The notes below the pieces were generated by a model. The model ran no database searches and had not been told where the DNA came from. It worked only from the letters and a program-made list of their open reading frames with translations. 64,000 bases of DNA. It comes from Filosporella fistucella (Eukaryota; Ascomycota; Leotiomycetes; Helotiales). How positions within the stretch are numbered: the first letter of the stretch is position 1; each line of letters starts with the position of its first letter. The stretch is taken from contig JAQJZZ010000014.1 in assembly GCA_030077755.1 (NCBI GenBank), positions 2,542,001-2,606,000 of the forward strand. Direction: 5' to 3'. This document shows positions 12,508-22,811 of this stretch, in pieces. A program made the translations under genes and the position numbers.

Positions 12508-13797
12508 CTAGACCTGGATAGGCTCGAAGCCCATGGCTCCGTTTATCGCCATGTCGCCGTCCATCATTAGAGGCGGCTGAGCACCAACAGATAGAGGAAG
12601 CAGTGCCTCACCGAGAGCACCCTCAGGATGCAACGAATACATTGGTGCTTCCATCGCATCGCCGTCGAAAACTACCAGATTCTGAATTGGTTGTTGTCGA
12701 GCACCAAGAACATTGATGACATCTTGTGCAAGTTGGCCACCAAGCACTGCGGTCACTGGAGCAATTTCGCTGCCTAAATTTTGCAAAAATTTGCGTAGTA
12801 CCTCAGCCCTCAATGTCTCATCGGGAAGACCTAACGCCTTGTGCTTTTGTGTCGCCAACACTGTGAATAGTTTGAGGTCCTCAGCGGTGCTTGGAAGACG
12901 ACCATCTTGCAGTTGCATGAACTCCCAAAGGGCACGAAGACAAGACAGGATTGGGGTTACGGCTTTCAGACGACGCTTGCTTTTCAGGAACTCTGGTGGT
13001 AAATTCGCAGCATCGCTAGCCAAGAACCAAGTAGAATACAGCTCCCGCTTTGTCACAAGCTCGACGTTTTTGCCATTTTCCCGCTTCTCCTTGACATCGA
13101 CAACACTTCTAGTTCGAGTTTCTGACGTGACTGCTGTAGGCCTATTACTCTTTTCTCTCTCAACCACATAATCGTGCTGGATCAAATCCGAGAAAATAAA
13201 TCCGTAGAAACCATGAACACCTGCAGCGTAGAACGGCCTGTGATTGATTCTAGTTGCGGTATTGATGAGGTTTAGAGACTCGGGTTGCAGGTCTGTCGCA
13301 ATTACTACATCAAACGCGCCAAAATAATCAGGTCCTTTGCTCCTAATATCACTCTGATCGATAATCACATTGACTCTCGGATTCAGCTTTCGGATTTGTG
13401 GTGCAGCTGCCTCTGCTCGATTCTTGCCTACATCTGCTTCTGATACGAAGAATTCCGCACCCAAATCTTGTTCAGAGACGAGTGCGTGGTCGACGACTGT
13501 AAGAGAATGAATTCCTGCAAGAACCAGGTTTTTCGCAATCTCGTTCGCGAGGGCTTTCATACTGATAAGGAGGATATTGGCATTGCGGATTTTCTCTTGC
13601 GCTTGAACACCCCAGAGTCGGATTTGACGATCGTAGAGGGCGATTTCATCTGCCAACTGTTAGTTTGCAATTACAGTCTGGTAACATATCCGATCTTTAC
13701 CTGCGCTGATTCCTGCAGGAGCTGGTATTGGCGCATCAGTAGTAATCGGCAGCTGGTCTTGAGCTTCATTGCCCAGTAGACCTGATGTTGCGTCCAT
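12508..13797 (-). CDS. AOS1: SUMO-activating enzyme subunit 1 (AOS1/SAE1-like)
   Basis: Exons 13701-13797 and 12508-13649, with an intron of 51 bp; 412 residues. The first exon gives a 32-residue leader starting MDATSGLLGNE and the join reads ISA-DEIALYDRQIRLWG, the canonical start of the E1 adenylation fold (LYDRQIRLWG with the conserved Arg). ThiF-type features follow: LANEIAKNLVLAGI, LTVVDHALV, EQDLGAEFFV, RAEAAAPQIRKLNP and GVHGFYGFIFSDL. Near the C-terminus APVTAVLGGQLAQDVINVLG and QNLVVFDGD match the E1 half-domain. AOS1 pairs with UBA2, which carries the catalytic cysteine, to activate SUMO by adenylation in the nucleus. The glycine-rich loop is degenerate (LLISMKALANE) but this subunit does not supply the ATP site. 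Confidence 0.9.
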
Positions 13798-14330
13798 AAT
13801 TGCTGTGAGTGAAGCCTTGCGATCCTAGTTTCGTGTTGTTGAAAATCGTGCTGGAGCAAACAATTGATCAGTATTAGGGCCTTAAAAGGTGGAGGGCATT
13901 GCCACAGTTTGGAGATCTACCCTCAAACTTCACAACGGTTCAAATACTAGCTCAAACTTTGTAAAATGCTCGAGTTAAAGCTGAGCTTGAATATCGAAGC
14001 AGGCAAACGCGCGCCAAAATGATCAACGCGGCTGGTCGTTCCTGATCGAGACCGCGGCTATTCACAATCGTGATTTAGATAGTAAAGCACCAATCATGAC
14101 GTTGTAACCCCACAAAGTAATGCCCATTTAGCGAGCCACAGTCAGTCGGAACATACCAAACAACGACATCAACTCTACAAAGAATCCACGACACCACCTA
14201 TGCGCGGATAACCTCACGGGTAGCACAACCGAACCAGCACCTGGAATCTCCCTTGACTCGATATCTGTTCTATCGTATTCGCGACTCTCCCATCTGGAGA
14301 CATTCACAGCCTAACCCGTGTCCTCGTCCT
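13798..14330. other. Shared divergent promoter region
   Basis: 533 bp between the starts of AOS1 (minus) and the conserved unknown gene (plus). No coding frame recognised; it should contain both promoters. Confidence 0.5.
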
Positions 14331-16090
14331 ATGCCGAGGGCGTTCTCATTGATGGTACGGAAGCTTCATATACCTTGTTTCTCTTCTACTATGAGATATT
14401 AATCCATTATTACAGTCTGGCAATTTTGACGATCCGCCCGCCTCCGATTCCTACCTCGAGACCGCAACCCGGGTGGTCCAATCTATCCTCAATAATTCAG
14501 ACCGGACAGCAGATGACATCAGCCCGTCCGGGGAATTATACAGAGCGATCGAACGGTTTCGCAGACGAAGGGGGCATCTGCCAGGAGAACCAAGAGTGAC
14601 GAGTAATATGTCGGAACAAGATGCGGAGCGCAGGCGCAGAGGTCAAGGAGATGGGCAAGAAGGTTCCCCCTTGTTCGTGCTACCAGGACACGCCGCGAAC
14701 GAGCAAAGGCCTCACCCAAGAGAGCTCATTAGACTTGCAGCTGGAAGCTCTCGGCGCGGAAGGGCAAGAGCTTTTCTGAGCGATCGGATGAGGGAAGCAC
14801 ATTCAAATGCCAGAGAAGCTAGCGAGAACAGCAGTACCTTTGCAGACCTACAACATGCAGGAAGGCAATTGGAATATGCTAGCTCAAGTCTAAGGGCATT
14901 ACTCGACGATCCCGTTCCAGACTTGATATCACCGACGTTGGAGCCTCGAGACCCGCACGAGAACGAGACTCCCAGGGCGAAGCGAAGGAAGCTGGATTCG
15001 GATCATTTCGATACAGGATTTTCAGGATTTAGCTATGGTCGATATGGCCAGGTTGAGCCAGGAAAGTTGAAGATGGAAATAGTCAGCTGCGATGGTGGGA
15101 TATTTCAAGGTAATGACACGATCTACTCCGCTGAAAATGTATTACGAAACGACAATTCAGTATATTGTACGAAGAGCAACCGCTGTAATTTGGTTATTCG
15201 GCATCAGGGTGGAACCGTGTTTTCTCTCAAAGAGTTGGTTATCAAAGCACCTCATTCTGGTTTTACCGCTCCGTAGGTTCTTTTCTGAAGGCACTACAGA
15301 TTCAGTGCTAATGATATTTAGTGTACAAGAGGGGATGGTATTCATATCTATGACATCTGATGATCTCTTGGCGAGGACTGCACAGTACCAGATCCAATAT
15401 TCACCGCCACGTCGGAGACGTTCAATCTCGCACCCAAACGATCTTCCTCCTATTCTTTCTGTAAGACATAATGACGATGGCACTCTTTCCACGGCTCAAG
15501 CCCGAGCTCGTCGGCTTTACCATATCGGACTAGAGGACGAAGATTGTGATCATCGCACCGCTCAAATTCCTACTGAATTTACCGAGAATGCCCCTCCATT
15601 CCAAGTCACTACAGAATGTAGCGACTCTGAAGGCGAAGACCCTCCGTCTCATGCCAATCGATATCGTTTGCATCGCGCGATGGGTTTACGATTCGAAAGT
15701 TCGGATAGTAGTGACGACGAACCTGCTGACCACAGCGGCAATTCATGGTGGGAGGAGAACCTCGCTGGAGCCACCAGAACTCCACGACTTAGACGGCGGG
15801 AGACAGCAAGCAATATCACGCTATCGGAGGCTGCAGAAGCATCTCAAATCGCAACCCAAGAAGCCGTAAGAGCAGTTGGAGGTGAATTGATGGCGCCACA
15901 TGCCAGGTTCTTCATCGAGAGAGATAAAAGCAAATGCACTGTGAGGTTCGACCCTCCAGTGAGTGGTCGGTTTATACTATTGAAGATGTGGAGTCCTCAT
16001 CACAGCGCGTCGAGTAACATCGACATTCAGAGTGTCGTGGCCAGAGGTTTTGCAGGGCCAAGGTTCTTCCCGGCTATCAGTATGAGGTGA
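14331..16090 (+). CDS. Conserved ascomycete protein of unknown function, possible split beta-sandwich domain
   Basis: Three exons, 14331-14354, 14416-15272 and 15322-16090, with introns of 61 and 49 bp that keep phase; 549 residues. The start ATG 14331 gives MPRAFSLM joined to SGNFDDPPASDSYLETATR; without this tiny exon the frame has no ATG until deep in the protein. The N-terminal part is charged and probably disordered, with a nuclear-localisation-like stretch RAKRRKLD. Two ordered parts stand out: residues around CTKSNRCNLVIRH ... FSLKELVIKAPHSGFTAPVQEGMVFISM, and the C-terminal RFDPPVSGRFILLKMW ... IDIQSVVARGFAGPRFFP. Both read like halves of a galactose-binding/DOC-like beta-sandwich separated by a low-complexity acidic insert. 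That fold assignment is inference; no function is claimed. Confidence 0.8.
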
Positions 16091-16851
16091 TGAAATGGAA
16101 GGCGGCGTTGGATTGATGTCTTGATGTACGGCCATACTATTAAGGTCGTAGTCAACAACTGATAGGCTACAAATACGATGTAAAGATTTTCTACATTCTT
16201 CTGTACAAGAAGAAGCCTGAACATTATGTCTGAGCATGTTCATTTTCTTGATTTCTGGCGACCCGCACCAAGCCATCTCTCCTCAGCACCTCATTGGCTT
16301 TGGCATTCCCTTGAGACCAGTATTAAAGTGATACCCTGGGTACGTTTGTTCTTGTAATTTGTACTTTGCCCTTTTCCCGCTGCGAGTGTTGTGTCAAGTC
16401 TGTGTCTCAGCTATGAATTTGACAGTCCCTTTTATAAAACAATGATGAGCTTGGTTAAATTTGGAATTCTAGACAGAGTTCTTTTGGGGTGGCTCTTGTG
16501 TTTGGGCATGTTATTCACAACACCCTTGTTTTAAAAGTGGTGATGCTTTACACTAGCCATGCATCTCTTTAAATTCAAGATCTGCCACTCTTTGGCCTGA
16601 TCTGTTTGTCTAAGCATGTGTGTCTGGCGTTCAATTTACAAATACAGTTCGAGTGGACTCTTGTTGCATAGTCATGTATGTATGACTTCTTCACAGACTT
16701 GTTCCCCTCCAGATCCATGACTTGGCCCTGCTACTTTCTTTTTGGCTCCTCTCGATTTAAGCTTCGTCATTTCACAGAAAGGATTTGCTATTGAAGGTCT
16801 GACCTTTGCCACGTGAAATAATTAAATCCTCGCTAAGCAACACAAACAAGT
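16091..16851. other. Intergenic, nothing recognised
   Basis: Sequence between the conserved unknown gene and the tandem repeat upstream of the HAD gene. Only spurious short frames. Confidence 0.5.
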
Positions 16852-17113
16852 TCGAGGTTGAGACTATTTGCGCATACAAGACTTTTGCATCCACGATATT
16901 GCTTGGGCGCTATACAACAATTCGTTGCCCCATCCGGCATAAAGAATCATCTATTTCTTCCCTGGGCTTCCAGATCCAAAGATCGAGGTTGGACCGGTGT
17001 GCTCATATAAGACTTTTGCATCCACGATATTGCTTGAGTGCTGTTCGACAAATTCGTCGCCCCACCCGACACACAGAATTTATCTACTTCTTCCCTGGGC
17101 TTCTAAATCCAAT
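16852..17113. repeat. Two-copy tandem duplication in the leader of the HAD gene
   Basis: Two direct copies of about 131 bp lie head to tail, at about 16852-16982 and 16983-17113. Both start TCGAGGTTG and share a perfect block AAGACTTTTGCATCCACGAT and another ending TTCCCTGGGCTTC. They differ mainly by substitutions (I judge about 80% identity by eye). The second copy abuts the start codon of the HAD hydrolase gene. Confidence 0.85.
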
Positions 17114-18436
17114 ATGTCTCAAGATATAGGAGGAAAAGTTATCAGACTTGGAGACATGAAGGATGAGAGAAGAATAATTCAGATAGGTAGCCAAGGATTC
17201 GAAATCCTGAAGAAGGACCACGAATCAATACAAGCTATACACCAGTCCTTGAAGAAAGATCTCGACTGTCCGTTCACTGCGACCATCAGTGCTTCTTCCA
17301 TCACGATAAAGCTTGACGACACAACTGTCATTCTCCCACGGCTGCCCTACCCTCTTGGCCTTAGGAGAATTGATCCGAACCTAGAACCAGATTGCAAACA
17401 CAAACATTCGTTCGCCTTCGCTATCGACATTGATGGGGTTTTGATTGATAAGGTCAAAGGGAAAGTACCACTGCCAGGAGCAAAAGAGGTCTTGCTTTTG
17501 CTTCAAAAGTGCAATATCCCTTTCATCATCCTCACCAACCGCTTGGGCTACTCGGAAGAATCGCTGTCAAAGAAAATTTCAGATCGACTTACATTGTCTC
17601 CACCCTTGAAGGCATCCCAAATTGTGCAAAGTCACACTCCGTTCAAAGATCTTGTAGTTCTACAGAGGGATGCTCACACGCTTGTGGTTGGGAAGAATAT
17701 GGGAGATGACCTGAAGGAAATCGCACAATCATACGGACTTAACCCGGTACGACCATCAGATGAATGGCTTAAGGATGTCATTGCACGACTTCAACAGGAA
17801 CCCGCGCCTCTCGAGACAGAAGTTCCACAGATGCAAATCAAGCTGATCACCTTGTGGACACCACCAACAAACGAGGAAGAACCACAAACCATTCAACTGA
17901 TCATTCATCTCCTACTATCCCATAAGGGCATACTCGGCACAGTCTCCCCTCTCAATGGCAACACCTCACTCCCAAACAATGGCTATCAGCAAGACTCTCA
18001 GCCCCAGCTCTGGCTCAGCAACTGGAACGCTCTATGCTTATTCTACAACAAACTCAAGAAGGCATGGTTCGAGAAAACAGGGAGAGATTTCATTGGTAAT
18101 TTCTACTGGATTGCCAAACCCTCACCTTTCACCTTCGGCTTCGCAGAACGAGTTCTCCATTCTTGGCATAGAGGATTGAATGGTGTTAAGGCGAAAAACA
18201 TAAGGACAGCGTATATGATTGGTGATACCCCGCATGCAGACATCAGAGGAGCGAATGAATTCGAATCGACTTCTGGGGTAGAATGGAAGAGTATTTTGGT
18301 GCAGACTGGGGTGTACAAGCCTGAGAAGGGGAAACCAACGTATGAGCCACATAAGGAGGTGAAGGGTATAATGGAGGCTGTGGAGTGGTGTTTGGAGAAG
18401 GAGGGGTGCAGTTGTAATTCACTTTCAATATTATGA
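17114..18436 (+). CDS. HAD-superfamily hydrolase, CECR5/YKR070W-like
   Basis: Single exon, 440 residues, starting at ATG 17114 (MSQDIGGKV); the frame is open further upstream but only into the leader repeat. HAD motif I is at residues 103-110 (AIDIDGVL, Asp105 and Asp107), motif II is IILTNRLG, the motif III lysine is likely in YWIAKPSP, and motif IV is MIGDTPHADIRGAN. This order, with a large cap between motifs II and III, matches the class IIA HAD proteins related to yeast YKR070W and human CECR5/HDHD5, which are mitochondrial in yeast. The substrate is unknown. An unusual N-terminal extension of about 95 residues, without a clear mitochondrial presequence, precedes the HAD core. The C-terminal tail ends with cysteine-containing GCSCNSL. 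Confidence 0.85.
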   Translation: MSQDIGGKVIRLGDMKDERRIIQIGSQGFEILKKDHESIQAIHQSLKKDLDCPFTATISASSITIKLDDTTVILPRLPYPLGLRRIDPNLEPDCKHKHSFAFAIDIDGVLIDKVKGKVPLPGAKEVLLLLQKCNIPFIILTNRLGYSEESLSKKISDRLTLSPPLKASQIVQSHTPFKDLVVLQRDAHTLVVGKNMGDDLKEIAQSYGLNPVRPSDEWLKDVIARLQQEPAPLETEVPQMQIKLITLWTPPTNEEEPQTIQLIIHLLLSHKGILGTVSPLNGNTSLPNNGYQQDSQPQLWLSNWNALCLFYNKLKKAWFEKTGRDFIGNFYWIAKPSPFTFGFAERVLHSWHRGLNGVKAKNIRTAYMIGDTPHADIRGANEFESTSGVEWKSILVQTGVYKPEKGKPTYEPHKEVKGIMEAVEWCLEKEGCSCNSLSIL

Positions 18437-19764
18437 TTCTCATATTCAAAGTCCTAATGAGAATCAAACTTTTTGTGTTGCAATGCACAAAGGTACAATG
18501 ATCCTTGTAATTGTATTGTGTATTATACTTGTACAATTTCCCTCTGTTTTCCCGAATAGCCTAGCCGTTGAATCGGGACAAGATATTGCGTGAAACTTCA
18601 ATCCCGTGACCCTTGACCCTCGAATTCTACGAGAATGATAACTTGTCTACTACTCATGCCCAATGCACTAATGTATATTGATACTTGTAATTGTACTTAC
18701 ATTCCCTCTTTTCTTCAACGAATAGCCAATTGCCTAATCGTCAGGTTAGGACAAGATGAGTCCTGACATTCAGATTCTACGGGAATACTACCTTCTTTGC
18801 TACTCAGGTCCAATCCACCGATGTATTATCATACTTGTAATTGTACTAAACAATTCCCTCTTTCGTCAGCGAATTGCCAATAGCCAAGTCGTTGAGTTAG
18901 GACAAGATGAGTCATTACATTCATATTCTACGATAATTATTCCCCTCAATGCATAAAGCAAAAAAGTATATCAGTACATCCGCAATCTATTTTTAGCATA
19001 TGGCCGAGTGAACGAAGGCGCAAGATGTTGCGACGTGCAACACTTATGCGGGGTTCCGCTTCTGCATGTGTGATTCGTGGGTTCGGCACGGGTGGCTTGA
19101 TATGAACTACAGGATGTTACACACGATGTGCTGCGATGTGCAACATAATTATTAGGTATATCAGGTGCTTGGATATGTGAGTAGCTATTGTTTTGCTATT
19201 TTGCGTAGATATAAGGTATAATTGATTTCTATGCAAAACAATTAACTTGAGACTGTGGGTGGCCAGTGGCGCTGCAGAAAAGCGTGATTCTTATATCACT
19301 CTAATTTTCTATCAATTAGCATGAAAAAAATCCTAAAGAGTAATTATTTGAGATATAGACGGATTGGTAGCCTTCAACTAATATTCTCATGTCATGGTCT
19401 GAAACTTTGTGTCATTCCAACTTGGTTGGACACACCACGTGCTACATTAAAACGCCTTCGAGTGATCGATAAAGGATACAGGATGCTTGGCGATTCCACT
19501 TGAAATTAGCAGATCGAGGTTGTTGAATTTCAATCACTGTCATTTCTGAACGAAGAATTTGAGAAAGGGCAGTCCTGGGGGTGTTCGAACCACGTGCAAC
19601 ACATCTACCTATGGCGGCCATGCATCTTGCAGAGTCTACATTCTCAAATCTCAACGGAACCAGTCTTGGAAACGTTTGGCAATAGATGATTAAATAATAA
19701 TTGAACACTTTTCTTTACTGCTCATAGATTGGAAGCATAGCAGACAGGCTTTTGTGAAGGATCT
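18437..19764. other. Intergenic region between HAD gene and HIS6
   Basis: About 1.3 kb, convergent gene ends. The first 500 bp hold a diverged tandem repeat (annotated separately); the rest shows only short spurious frames. A GTTCGAACC motif near 19580 was checked as a tRNA B-box and rejected. Confidence 0.5.
18526..18960. repeat. Diverged tandem repeat, about three 150-bp copies
   Basis: Copies begin near 18526, 18681 and 18830, each with ATACTTGTA, then TTCCCTCT, then GAAT(A/T)GCCAA and a GTTAGGACAAGATGAGTC-like block, followed by ATTCTACG. Spacing is about 150-155 bp. The first copy is the most diverged. There is no coding potential; it may be a decayed minisatellite downstream of the HAD gene. 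Confidence 0.75.
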
Positions 19765-20640
19765 CTAATGCTGCTTGTTCCACTGTACACACTCTTCAAA
19801 GGTCACCCCGGACCCGCCAAAAACATCAAGTGCACTCCCGATTGTGAGGTCTACTCGACCATTGCTGAGACTTTTGACAAAGTCCAAGTCTTGGAGATTC
19901 CTACCGCCACCGGCATACGTTACTGGTATGCTGCACCATTGAGCTAGTGCTGTCACAAGCTTCTCATCTATGCCCTTCTGCAGCCCTTCGTTGTCAGCAG
20001 CATGAATGAGAAATTCCGAGCAGTATGGCTCTAAAGCCTTGATGGAAGCTGGTTTCTTGATCAGTGGATATCTAGAATTTGTACTTGTTTCAAGTACCTT
20101 CATTTACTTCCATATCTGTGATTGTTTGCCATTTGTTCATAGCCACGAACCAGGTATCATCTTTCCTTCTACAGCTCAGATCAATGACAAGTTTCTCTTT
20201 GTCGTCTCCTAGAGCTGCCAGAACAGAATCAAGATGTTCCTGAGAGAACTTCCCTGACGGAAACAAGAAGGATGTAATTATCACCTGTACATCTTTTTAG
20301 CTATTCGGGTTCTTTTATATGCATTGCGGGCAAAAATTACTCTCTCGGCACCCCAATCGATCCATTGCTTTGCATTTTTGTCTGTAATCCCACCACCAAC
20401 TTGCAAACCGCCAGGCCACTGATTCAATGCTTCTCTTGCAGCTTCCTCATTTCCTGGGCCTAGCATAATAACATGAGCCCCATCAAGTCCATTGTTTTTG
20501 TATAGCTTTGCGAAATGGCCTGCTGGAAGCTTCGACACATAGTTGGTCTTGAGATCCGATGATGCGGTCGTTAAAGTACCACCAACAATTTGCTTCACTT
20601 GACCAGAGTGAAGGTCTATGCAAGGCCGGAATTTGGTCAT
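19765..20640 (-). CDS. HIS6: ProFAR isomerase (histidine biosynthesis, HIS6)
   Basis: Three exons, 20341-20640, 20098-20284 and 19765-20048, with introns of 56 and 49 bp in phase; 256 residues, close to the yeast enzyme. The enzyme converts N'-[(5'-phosphoribosyl)formimino]-5-aminoimidazole-4-carboxamide ribotide to its ribulosyl isomer, the fourth step of histidine synthesis, in the cytosol. TIM-barrel signatures are [18 protein letters not shown] at the start, [64 protein letters not shown] and [15 protein letters not shown]. The joins [13 protein letters not shown] and [14 protein letters not shown] restore the family sequence exactly. The gene is divergent from FAF1 with 159 bp between start codons. 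Confidence 0.96.
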
Positions 20641-20799
20641 GTTTGAGAGATATCAGAATAATTGACGGAAAGTCAAATTTGAGGAGGGGGCGGGGCAGAA
20701 GCGGGTCGATGCGGTGAAGCGGCCGCGCCAAGACTGACATCCACAATATTTTTAATTCTGGTGATGCACATAAATACCTACCTTCACTGGCACAGCACA
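20641..20799. promoter_or_regulatory. Compact bidirectional promoter of HIS6 and FAF1
   Basis: Only 159 bp separate the two start codons. The stretch is GC-rich near HIS6 (GGAGGGGGCGGGGC on the plus strand) and AT-rich near FAF1 (AATATTTTTAATT). Shared control of a metabolic and a ribosome-assembly gene is plausible but inferred only from geometry. Confidence 0.6.
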
Positions 20800-21711
20800 A
20801 TGTCTTCGACCCTGGGAAAGAGAAAACGGCGCGTCGTGCAGGAGACTGAGAAACATGTATCACAAAGACCGGGTTTGGATGAACTGGAGGCGCAAGAGAA
20901 GCTCCGCCGCTTTTTTGAAGCAAAATTCGCTCCTTTGCCTGAGATAAAGAAACCAGTGAAGGCAGCTGAGGACTCAGAAGATGAAGAATCAGACTTTTCT
21001 GGCTTCGAATCAAACTCAGATAACGAAGAGGATGTAGTCCAGGTTGTCGAGCATTCAAACGCACAGTCTAATATGGTGTTAATGTCAAAAGAAGAGCGAA
21101 AAGCATTCATGGTAAGACAATTATATGCTCACAATTGGCAAAGCTGACTCATTTTCCAGAGCTCCAAGCCCCCTACAAATGGACCAGATTCAATGTCATT
21201 CCGGGAGAAGCTCACTACAAAGACAGACGATGATGGCACAGAGGCAGACAACATAAAGAATGACCTGGCCCTCAAACGGCTTCTCGCTGAGTCCCATCTC
21301 CTGGAATCATCTGCGAACCCCACACTCAGTGGTACCAACAGACACAAAGCTACAGACTTGCGATTACAAGCACTTGGATCCAAGACGTCAATCTTGAAAC
21401 AGGAGAAGATGCCAATGACCCATAGGAAGGGCATAGTCGCGAAACAGACAATGAAGGAGGATATTCGGAGAAGGGAAGCTCGAGAAAACGGTATCATCTT
21501 GGAGAGGGCAAAACTTGATCCAAAGAAAATCCGCTCCGGGAAGAGGGATCGAGGTGTGGGAGCACCAGGGGTTGGCAAGTTCTCTGGGGGGACACTGAAG
21601 TTGAGCAAGCAAGATATCTTCGAGATAGAAGGTCCGAAACGAAGTTCGTCCGGGAGAGGCGGAAGGGGTGGTAGAGGTGGAAGCAGGGGCCGTGGAAAGC
21701 GTGGACGATGA
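20800..21711 (+). CDS. FAF1: Small-subunit rRNA processing factor FAF1-like
   Basis: Two exons, 20800-21111 and 21160-21711, with a 48-bp intron (donor GTAAGA, branch GCTGAC, acceptor CAG); 287 residues. It begins MSSTLGKRKRR, has an acidic central region (EDSEDEESDFSGFESNSDNEED), then NPTLSGTNRHKATDLRLQALGSK, KMPMTHRKGI and RRREARENGIILER, which match the Faf1/DUF4602 family of 40S assembly factors. It ends in a glycine/arginine-rich RGG-type tail (GRGGRGGRGGSRGRGKRGR). Yeast Faf1 binds Krr1 and is needed for 18S rRNA maturation in the nucleolus. Confidence 0.88.
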
Positions 21712-22227
21712 GTATTGTTCCAGTTCCTTGGCGAATAATGGCAGACTCCTGGATGCAGAAACTTCTAAGGAGAAGTAGACTTTGTTGACTCACCTCGTGC
21801 AGAGCAAATGAGACAGCAACATCCTCGGACTCTCTCTGACCATAGGTCGATGATTGCATGGTGCTGAGAGTTTCCTCGCTCATTGAACAGGACTCTAATC
21901 CAAGCATCAGAATATATGCGGTGGCAGGAAGATCAACATGCGGCTTTCGAGCTCCCACCAAAGGAAGAAAAGACTTCCATATGCCTTGCAAAGCACCCGC
22001 GCTCGGTTCTCAGGTCCATGAACGAGTCACGGCACGAATCACATTTACATCTATCAGTATATACATTCATGCAATCGGCTTGCGCCCAAGTTCGAGACTT
22101 CATTGCCATTTTACACATGATACTGGATGATTCGCGTTGTCATTTTCTAATTAACCTCTCTGCGCGTGTCTTCGCAACCCCTCCTTTTAATCATATCAAT
22201 GCTATTTCCCGCCAATTCTCACCATTC

Positions 22228-22811
22228 ATGATGTCTAATTGCATTCTCAAAATTGACCTTGAACCAGGTGCCATTACCAAACCTCGAGTCAGTCGGACTT
22301 TATCTGTCCCTGCAAGCTACACGTTCTTGGAGCTACATGCGTCGATCCACGCTGCGTTTGATTAGGACGATTCCCATGCATGCAGATTCTCGGTTTTGAA
22401 TGCGGTAAAGCTAAGCCAGAATAATTGTTGTGAGTTCGAACCCTCGACGTCGAACCAAATAACGCCGACGCTGAGAAATGACAGGCTCTGCCGACTCTCT
22501 CCTTAACTTGTCAAATTATCGATACGGTTCTCCTGGAATTGAGAGCGGTACTCATTCTGCTTCCAGAATAGAGAGCCGGTCTGAGGTGGCTTCCCTGACC
22601 CGGAAGATAACCCAACGAGGACACTAGGAGCACTCGTCTCTGTGATATCCTGGATCGTAGGCAGCTCAAAGATAAGCTCATCTGGTACCTGTATGACCTC
22701 GGAGACAATTGGAACCACTTCATTTATGTGAAAGGTCGAGCTGAATCACCAGAGTGTCCTTTTTGCATTGCGGGTAGCGGCCATGCCCCTGTCGATGACA
22801 TTGGTGCGTAG
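22228..22811 (+). pseudogene. Plasmid pRiA4b ORF-3-like protein relic
   Basis: The first part starts at ATG 22228 and reads KIDLEPGAI ... RVSRTLSVPASYTFLELHASIHAAFD, the typical start of the pRiA4b_ORF-3 family (PF07929). A TAG follows at 22363, where the family usually has Trp, consistent with a G-to-A change; the frame then continues DDSHACRFSVLNA. A second frame (about 22610-22811) gives the family's later part: LCDIL, YLYDLGDNWNHFIYVKGRAE and CIAGSGHAPVDD. The two frames could be joined by an intron starting GTAAAG near 22407, but the stop and the missing C-terminal half argue for a pseudogene. The function of this domain in fungi is unknown. Confidence 0.65.

Noticed and set aside
19570..19610. 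GTTCGAACC motif resembling a tRNA B-box
   Set aside because: The bases around it do not form a T-stem on either strand, and no A-box or acceptor stem lies at the right distance.
20483..21064. 193-residue minus-strand frame across HIS6 and FAF1
   Set aside because: It runs through the promoter and two well-supported genes in the wrong frame and shows no domain.
22425..22460. Second GTTCGAACC motif resembling a tRNA B-box
   Set aside because: The flanks are not complementary as a T-stem; it lies in a likely intron or decayed part of the pRiA4b-like relic.
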